Of a stretch of DNA of 64,000 bases, positions 57,200 through 64,000 are shown piece after piece; position 1 is the first letter of the stretch; each line of letters opens with the position of its first letter. Both the position numbers and the translations under genes were made by a program. The stretch covers positions 348,389,081 through 348,453,080 of the forward strand of contig JAUPFV010000001.1 of the NCBI GenBank assembly GCA_036936605.1, written 5' to 3'. The stretch is from Limnanthes douglasii subsp. nivea. Lineage: Eukaryota; Streptophyta; Magnoliopsida; Brassicales; Limnanthaceae. The notes under the pieces were generated by a model. It was not told the DNA's origin. It saw nothing but the letters and a program-made list of their open reading frames with translations, and ran no database searches.

Positions 57200-59700
57200 A
57201 GATGACAAAGGACTATGACAAAGTTCTGATCAAGAAGAAAACCATGAGGCCCTATACAAGCTCACAGCTTTTAGGACCGAAGTTGAAAAATAACTCGGTA
57301 AGAGCATTTAGACCGTTAGATTTGGTCGTGGTAGTGAGTGCTATGACAAACATGACGGATTGGATGAACAACGTCCATGACCTGTTGCACAGTACCTAGA
57401 GAAGTGTGAAATAGTCCCTCAATACATTATGTCAGGTTTACCTCGCATTAGTAGTGTATCTGAGAGACGGAACCGAACACTAAAAGATATGGTTAAAAAC
57501 GTGATAAATCACTCATCTCTACCATTATCTCTCTAGGGGAAGCCATCAAATGTGTAGCTTATATATCTAATCGAGTAACCATTAAGGCTACTGTTAGAAC
57601 CCCACATGAGTTATGGAACGGGCATAAACCCAATTTAAAGCATATACATGTGTGGGGTTGTCCACTTGAGGCGAGGCCTTACAAACATCAAGAAAAGAAA
57701 CTGGAACCAAAAACAGTTAGTTGTTTCTTTAGAGGTTATTCTGTACATTCCAGAGGGTCTCAGTTTTATGATTCTCTCACTTGTACAATATTTGAGACAT
57801 GAACGACCAATTTTCTAAAATATGTTGAGTTTAGGGTAGGAATAAGGGAACATGTGTTGATTTTGATAAAGAATCCATAGATATTCATGAAGGTTTTAAT
57901 AAGGATACTCAGGTATCATAAGATTGGGTTATAATGCCAATCATTTCGGTCCCATTAGAACAAGATAATCCTCAAATTAATATTGATGCTCTACTTGAGG
58001 GTTCTAACCAGGATATGAATATGGTCTAGGTAGAACAATAGGAACATCAAAATAATCTTTCACAAAGGAATCAAAATAGCATCGTTCATAATGATCAAAC
58101 TCTACCTTCTTAGAAATGCAACAAGAGGAAATAGTACCCTTAAGAAGGTCCACGAGAGAAATAAAGAGTATTATAGGTCCATAATTTATAGTATATCTTC
58201 ATGAGCATGATGAGTTATGTGATAGAATTGTAGATGACCCATCATCATACAAACAGGCCATGGCTAGCTCTGACTCTCGGAAGTGGATTGATGCTATGAA
58301 GGAAGAGTATTAATCAATGCAGGACAATACAGTATGTGATCTTGTCCCATTACCTGAAGGGAAACAGATAGTTGGTTGTAAATGGGTTTACAAAACCAAA
58401 CACAATTCCCTGGGTAATATGGAAATACATAAAGTACGTCTTGTAGCGAAAGGTTATACACAGCGTGAAGGGATTGATTTTAAAGAAACTTTCGCCCCGG
58501 TATTGACGAAAGATTCCTTTATAACAATCATGGCATTAGTTGCACATTTTGACCTTAAACTTCATTAGATCGATGTTAAGACCAGTTCTGACAATGGTAA
58601 TATTGAGGAAACAATCTATATGGTGCAACTAGAACATTTTGTGGAGAGTAACTCAAAATATCTGGTTTGCAGGCTTCCTAAATCCATGTATGGGCTTAAA
58701 CAAGCGTCTCGTCAATGATATCACAAATTCCTTGAGGTGATAGTCGGTTATAATTTTGAAATCAACTCGGTTGAGGATTGTATGTATCACAAGTTTAGTG
58801 AGATTAATTTCATATTTATTATATTATATGTGGATGCCATATTGCTTGCTTCGAACAATAAGGAATTGTTACACATTACAAAATATTTCTATCAGACAAG
58901 TTTGATATGAATGATGCCAGTTTTGTGTTAGAAATCTAGATACATCGAGATTGCTCTCATAGTATTCTTGGATTATCACAAAAGGCATACATTTAAAATA
59001 TGTTACAACGTTACAAAATGGCAGATCGTGAAGTATCCCTATAACAAAGGGTGACAGACTTAGTCTTGGTCAATGTCTTAAGACAAAGCTTGAGACTGTG
59101 GAAATAAAAATGGTACATTATGCTTCGGCAATTGGGAGTTTAATGTATGCTCAATTGTGTACTAGGCCGGACATTGCCTTTGTTGTAAATATGTTGGGGA
59201 GATATGTTAGTAACCCAGGAATGAATCACTGGAGAGCAGTCAAAAGGGTACTCTGATGTATGCAAGGAACAAAGGGGCACATGTTGACGTATATGAAGTA
59301 AGATAAACTAGAGATCATTGGGTATTCCGACTCGGTTTTTGGTGGATGCGTATACACATTAAAGAGCACGCCAGGAAACATATTCTTATTGGTTGGAGGT
59401 GCAATATCCAGGAAAAGTGTAAAGTAAACACTTATTGTATCGTCTATCATGGTGGACGAATTTTTTGCGTGCTCTGAGGCATCAAACCGATAATTATGGC
59501 TACGAAATATCACAGTGCAACACTCTAACAGTAATATGAACTTGTCTAGGTCCAAATACATAGACATAAAGTTATTTTATATTCAAGTGATAGTTTAGAT
59601 GGATCAGATAAATATATAGCACATTGGCACAAACTCCATAATAGCTAAGATCCTTTAACAAATGCGGTTTTGCCTAAAGTTTTGCAGGGACACACCATTA
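57200..59700 (+). pseudogene. Copia integrase, RT and RNase H, decayed
   Basis: Integrase: VPQYIMSGLPRISSVSERRN, LSTIISLGEAIKCVAYISNRV-like, TPHELWNGHKPNLKHIHVWG. RT: MQDNTVCDLVPLPEGKQIVG, RLVAKGYTQREGIDFKETFA (58317-58568), YGLKQASRQ, and YVDA in place of YVDD near 58830. RNase H: remnants of [15 protein letters not shown] near 59165 and [10 protein letters not shown] near 59226, plus a later part to about 59650. Numerous in-frame stops. Confidence 0.85.
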
Positions 59701-60135
59701 GTATGCTTGTAGTTGATTTAGAGGATTATCAGTTTCAGTGGGAGAGTTTATAATAGGATATGATGTTATATTTTGGAGTATTGTGCACGTTAAACTTTAT
59801 TGTAATATATATATATATATGCTTCGAAAAAATTATTGATATTTGTATTGTATTGGATCTCCAAAGGTATGAACCATTTAAGAGTAGACATGTATGATTA
59901 CAAGACATATTACTCTTAGGCCACGCTCCACAATTGGCCTAAGTAATTGATATATAATGGTAATGTGATTATTGTTGCATCCTATTGTTCACATTACGCG
60001 AAAAAGGTATTTAATCCTTTGTTGTTATTAGTCATGTACAGGGTTTTACCATTTTCCCATTGACAATGAATATAAGGATCTCATTAAAGTTGAATATGTA
60101 TTATTGAGTAGCATGTGGCAGTCCAAGTGGGAGAT

Positions 60136-60185
60136 TGTTGGAATATATTTATGGACCGACAATAATTTGGACCAATATGCTAAAA
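60136..60185 (+). repeat. Start of the 3' LTR of the right-hand copia
   Basis: TGTTGGAATATATTTATGGACC and the next about 30 bases match 52913-52990 without the 15-bp extra block. It is preceded by AAGTGGGAGAT. Similarity ends near 60185. Confidence 0.85.
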
Positions 60186-60545
60186 TGACTATAAGTGAAA
60201 TGCGAAACTATAATTAAATGAAAATATGAAATGTGAAACTAAGGTAAAATGAAATGTGAAACTACAAAACCAATGTTAGATTTGAATTATTATTTTTTGC
60301 CTAAGTGCGAAATGCGAAACGAGGATTAAATGAAAATGTGAAATGTGAAACCAATGTTCAATTTGAAAACAACTTGTCTTAGTGTGAAATGTTAAATACG
60401 AACCCAATGTTAAATTTGAATCATCAATATGTTTGTTTAAGTACGAAATGTGAAAGTAGTGTTAAATTTGAAAAATATGTTGCTTAAGTACGAAATGCGA
60501 GACTATGGTTAAATAAAAATATGAAATGCAAAAAGAAAAATTCAA
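60186..60545. repeat. Degenerate minisatellite, AARTGYGAAATGYGAAAC-type units
   Basis: Units such as AAGTGCGAAATGCGAAAC (60302), AGTGTGAAATGTTAAATACG (60379), AAGTACGAAATGTGAAAG (60438) and AAGTACGAAATGCGAGAC (60485) recur, separated by CAATGTTAAATTTGAA-type segments. Spacing is 47-77 bp. The array replaces the body of the copia 3' LTR. Confidence 0.8.
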
Positions 60546-60988
60546 TTTGTTTGATTTTCTCAAAGATACAAATTTTTAAAAAAATTAAAAAAATACATGT
60601 ATGATCTTCTTATATAAAAAATATATTTTTATAAAAAAAATATAGTTCAAATAGCTATTAGTAATTTGTATTTTTTAAATAGTAACATGTAATTTAATTT
60701 TTCGTCATGTACGGTTCAAAGTATATTTAGTCTAAAAACTAAATATAAATATTTTCAAAGTAAAAAAAAACATAAAAAACATACATTGTATAAAAAATTA
60801 TTTATATTTTTAAATTAGAATATCTATATATTTAAGTTAAAAATAAGACTAATATGAAATACCTTACTATTAAACTAAAATTTACGCTTATTATAATTTT
60901 TAATTAATCATTAAATGTTATAGAGTATAATTTTGTAAATTTTATTTTTTATTTATAACGAGTGAATGTTACCAAATACCATTGTATT
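60546..60988. other. Extremely AT-rich, no gene
   Basis: Mostly A/T runs, with nothing recognisable on either strand. Confidence 0.6.
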
Positions 60989-61430
60989 TGTTGGAATATA
61001 AATGAATCAATATTCTATTTAAAGACATGTTAAACATATATTGGTCATAGTCAAATATTAAAAAGAGAGTTAATTATTAACATAATGGTAAAACAACCAT
61101 TATAAGCATAAATATGGTAAGAGCACCAAAATATTAACACTTAAATCTGAACTAATAACTTATATATGGAAACTAATATTGTTAATTTATGATTGACACA
61201 AGATTCGTCAAAGTTAATGGACTTTAAAAGTTTGGGCTCATGTTGTTTAGTCTATATAATTAGGTTTAGAGTCCATATATTCGGGTTGGGAGAGATGTCT
61301 TTTGCTAGCTGGAAGATGAAAGCCAAACATATGATTGGATAATGGAGAACAATAAGCAAAACAAAAACAGTAAGTGTTCTAGATGGTTTTACAAATGTAT
61401 TTCACTGATTTGATATTCATCATCTCATTT
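60989..61430 (+). repeat. Diverged copia LTR relic
   Basis: Starts TGTTGGAATATAAATGAATC. It shares the order of several short blocks with the 5' LTR at 52913: TTGGTCATAGTCAAAT against TCGGTCATTGTCTTAAG, GAGTTAATTATTAA, and AGTAAGTGTTCT against CGTAAGTGCTCT. It lies just after the truncated 3' LTR and may be a solo LTR of a sister family. Confidence 0.45.
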
Positions 61431-62593
61431 TTTTCAATTTTTTATATGATTCTTTATCCATTGAATTATAAATTTAAAGATTGAAAAAAAACTTAACAAA
61501 TTTAAAAATTAAATTAGATATTTTACAAGATAACGTATAAGAAAAATCAAATTCTTGAAAATGTTTCAGAGGATTCATGAACATAAAATAAAATAAAATT
61601 ATTTTAAAAGTTTTTAAAAAGATATGGTTGTATTTTTTTACTTTTTTATTCATGTTTTCCACTTCATATCATTTATTTTTTTCGTTGAATTATAAACTTT
61701 GAAGTTAAAAAAAAATTCTTAACAAATTCAAAATTAAAATTAAATATATTAAGCGATAGAATGTAACATATCTTTCAAAATATTTTAAATGATTAAGAAA
61801 ACTAAAATCAAAAGTTTAATTTAAAAAATTCATTAGAAGATATAATTGGAGAAAAATCAAAATTGTTAGTAGCTTATATTTTGTTTGTGTTTCGATTGTA
61901 ACACATATTCATTCTTTGTCTCTATAATAAACCGGTCATTTATGTTTTAAAATTATAACAAACATATCTGTTTTTTTTTTAATAAATAAGTCCTTCATGT
62001 CTCTAATAAATAGATCCCTCATGTTTTTAATTTGTAATAAACAGGTCATTCAAATTTTCAGAAAATGATTTGTTTGTTACATTTTTAAAACGTAAAGAAC
62101 GATTTATTACCGAGACAAAGAATAAAGACTGATGTGTTACAAGTTACAAACATGGAGGACCTCTGGTGTTTTTAACCCTACCTATCTTATACAGAAAGAC
62201 AATGCATTCGCTTTCTTTAAAATTTTCCAACCAAACAAACACCAAATATCACTCGATTCCACTTTTAAGTTATTATTCTACTCCAACACCCAAGTACATT
62301 TCCAATTAAATTTATTATTTAAAAATATTTTAAACAAAATTTTAAAAATTATAACGAGAATAAAATCAAAACTAGCCTAAATAGAATTTTCCATAAGTCA
62401 TATTTTTCTTTCCTTCCTAGCTGAGCTGACAAAGCATGTGAAGATAGTATGTGTACTTTAGCCAAAAAGCATACTAGTGATTTTTTTATTATACTTATTT
62501 ATTTTCCCTCTCAAATGGTACTCACTAGTCACTAGCTAGTGTACTACACACAGCACTGTCAGTGGGGATCAAAATCTCAAAAACCCTTTATCA
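61431..62593. other. AT-rich upstream region of the Agenet gene
   Basis: No gene to about 62400. Nearest the start codon is a palindromic cluster CACTAGTCACTAGCTAGTG (62523-62541). The promoter and 5' UTR of the Agenet gene must lie here, but no clear TATA is seen. The 82-codon frame at 62132-62380 has no motif. Confidence 0.5.
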
Positions 62594-64000
62594 ATGTCCG
62601 AGCTTGACAAACCGAAACCCTATGTAGGTCCGAACAACAAACACGTTCTCGTCGAAGTGAAATCCACCAAAGAAGGATCTGAATATATCTGGTACCCAGC
62701 AAAGCTCGTCAACTCAACTAATAGAATCGCAGGCAAAGTGCTAGTGGAATACCAAACCCTCCTTTCCGATTGTGGTCTTAAGCAGAGAAAAGAGTATATA
62801 CTGCTCTCTCACTTTAGACCGATGCCTCCACAATCCTCTCAAACCATTTTCAACATAAGTGATGTAGTTGATGCTTTTTATTGCGATGGCTGGCATGAAG
62901 GGGTTGTCGATGCGGAAATGGCAGGTCAGACTAGGTATGGTGTCCGGCTGAAGAATTCCGAGGCTGAGCTGGTTTGGTTTAAGCCAGATCAGCTAAGGCC
63001 ACACTACGAACGGCTAGATGGAAAATGGGTTAAATCCCCAAATGTGAAGGTACTTCTTATTTATTTCGTTTCTAGGGTTTTGGAATGGTTCTTGTTATCT
63101 GAATCTCTTGTAAAACTGTGGATTTGGGTGTGAGTATTCATGCATGTTCGAACTGAAGGGTGGTGGGTATGATCGTTAGTAAACTAATGTAAGGTTTGGA
63201 ACCTGGGTTTGGATATCATGAGGTTTACTAAGCTATTACTAGCACTTATATACTTGGTTTTCACTCCTATGCTTTCTTTAGATTGACATTTTACTAAATC
63301 ACAAGTGTCTCTAAATATCTTTAGATGATTTGTAGTGTTCATTTTGTCATTGTTCTCTTCTTACTTGTTTTATGCATTTGACATGAAATCTTCCTTTCAG
63401 GTAACTCAAGTTGTTTCAGAACCAGAAAATGAGACGAAGAAAGCCATTCCTAAACTCGAACGCCACGAGAAGACAGCAAAGCGCACATCTTTAGGCGGAG
63501 ATGCAACGCAACCTACCCTAAAGCGATCTAAAAGAATTTTAGAGAAAACATCTAATCTAAATGCGTGCAATCTAAAGGTAATGTTAATAATTGCACTGAT
63601 TATTGGGACTGCCAGAACTTGAACTGAATGCTTAAAGTTAAACTTAAAACACATTGTGCAGAAATCCCTCTTTTGCTGAAACTATAAGCTATTTTCGGTT
63701 GATGTGTGCATGTAGTCCCGCTAGGGTAATTGTGAAATCTTGAAGATTTTCCGTTTTTCTAATTTTTTTGTGATGATGTAAAATCAGGTATCGGCTGCAA
63801 TTGTGAAAATGGCCTTATCTTATCCTTGATTACAAAACAAGAATTTGCATAGTTAGTGTGTATTGTCCCACTCGGGCACTCAAATATCTATATACATAGA
63901 ATAAACTAAATGTTCAATGCTATATAAATGTTTTATGATTTTTCCTTATTCAGTCAAGGAAGACACAAAAATAACTTTTAGGCTACTTTTTCAGGAAGCT
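62594..64000 (+). CDS. Tandem Agenet-domain (plant Tudor-like) protein, 5' part
   Basis: ATG 62594 opens MSELDKPKPYVGPNN. Exon 1 (62594-63049) encodes two Agenet domains: residues about 12-78 (HVLVEVKSTKEGSEYIWYPA, VEYQTLL) and about 85-140 (DVVDAFYCDGWHEGVVDA, WFKPDQLRPHYE). Intron 1 is 63050-63400. Exon 2 (63401-63577, phase 0) encodes a Lys/Arg-rich segment (KRTSLGGDATQPTLKRSKR) that looks like a nuclear signal. The next donor is GTAATG at 63578. Acceptors at 63661, 63713, 63786 and 63952 lead quickly to stops; the one at 63994 (CTTTTTCAG) stays open at the edge and is my preferred exon 3. Agenet pairs in DUF724-type plant proteins bind modified histone H3 tails; a chromatin-reader role is inferred. 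Confidence 0.85.

Larger units (their letters stand above)
52913..60185 (+). mobile_element. Ty1/copia element with long 5' LTR, rearranged interior, truncated 3' LTR
   Basis: 5' LTR 52913-53577, primer site TGGTATCAGAGCCAGG at 53580, repeat-rich leader, gag (55551-56004), integrase to RNase H (57200-59700), polypurine tract AAGTGGGAGAT and a 3' LTR start at 60136. Between these lie a captured Tat antisense-gene fragment (53945-54735) and LTR insertions (56005-57100). The 3' LTR matches the 5' one for only about 50 bp before a minisatellite. Coding parts are full of stops. Confidence 0.85.

Overview
This window reads as nuclear DNA of a flowering plant, most likely a eudicot. It is AT-rich, its host genes have short GT-AG introns, and most of its length is made of plant LTR retrotransposons (Ty1/copia and Ty3/gypsy of the Tat lineage, which carries a second, archaeal-type RNase H) and L1-like LINEs. 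I cannot name the species. Only two host genes are supported: a complete strictosidine-synthase-like (SSL) gene at 3080-4589 (+, three exons, 376 residues) and the 5' part of a tandem Agenet-domain gene at 62594-64000 (+), which runs off the right edge.

Layout. 1-51: last bases of a Tat element cut by the window edge. 60-1540: minus-strand copia relic. 2578-2818: three 79-bp tandem repeats, followed by the SSL gene. 6088-21251: a three-level nest. A copia element (6219-21246, target duplication TCAAT) has inserted into an older copia gag fragment. Its integrase region was then interrupted by a Tat element (7678-18557), and that element was itself hit by a solo LTR (14091-14594, target duplication GAGTG). 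21640-23775: decayed copia (+). 23820-29340: very decayed, AT-shifted Tat (-). 30862-31698: 3' end of another copia (-). 31780-32824: LINE ORF1 (-). 32825-37735: two LTR + antisense-gene modules of a minus-strand Tat family. 38104-45960: mosaic minus-strand Tat gag-pol. 46741-51180: decayed LINE (-). 52913-60185: copia (+) with 665-bp 5' LTR, a captured Tat antisense-gene fragment and a solo LTR. 60186-61430: minisatellite and an LTR relic. Then the Agenet gene.

The most interesting signals lie in the Tat elements. (1) They carry a separate gene on the strand opposite gag-pol. In the best copy (14871-17669, -) it has its own TATA box, a 75-bp phase-1 intron and a product of about 907 residues, made of a PF04195-like domain, a coiled coil and an acidic tail. 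The intron occurs at the same codon and phase in an independent copy at 54262-54343. (2) Two distinct Tat elements share an in-frame TAG CAG between protease and reverse transcriptase; one matches the TMV-type leaky context TAG CAR YYA exactly, which suggests programmed readthrough. (3) A small stem-loop just after pol keeps its pairing, by compensatory changes, in three diverged copies. Only the Tat element at 7678-18557 is close to intact. The coding regions of nearly all the other elements are broken by stops and frameshifts.
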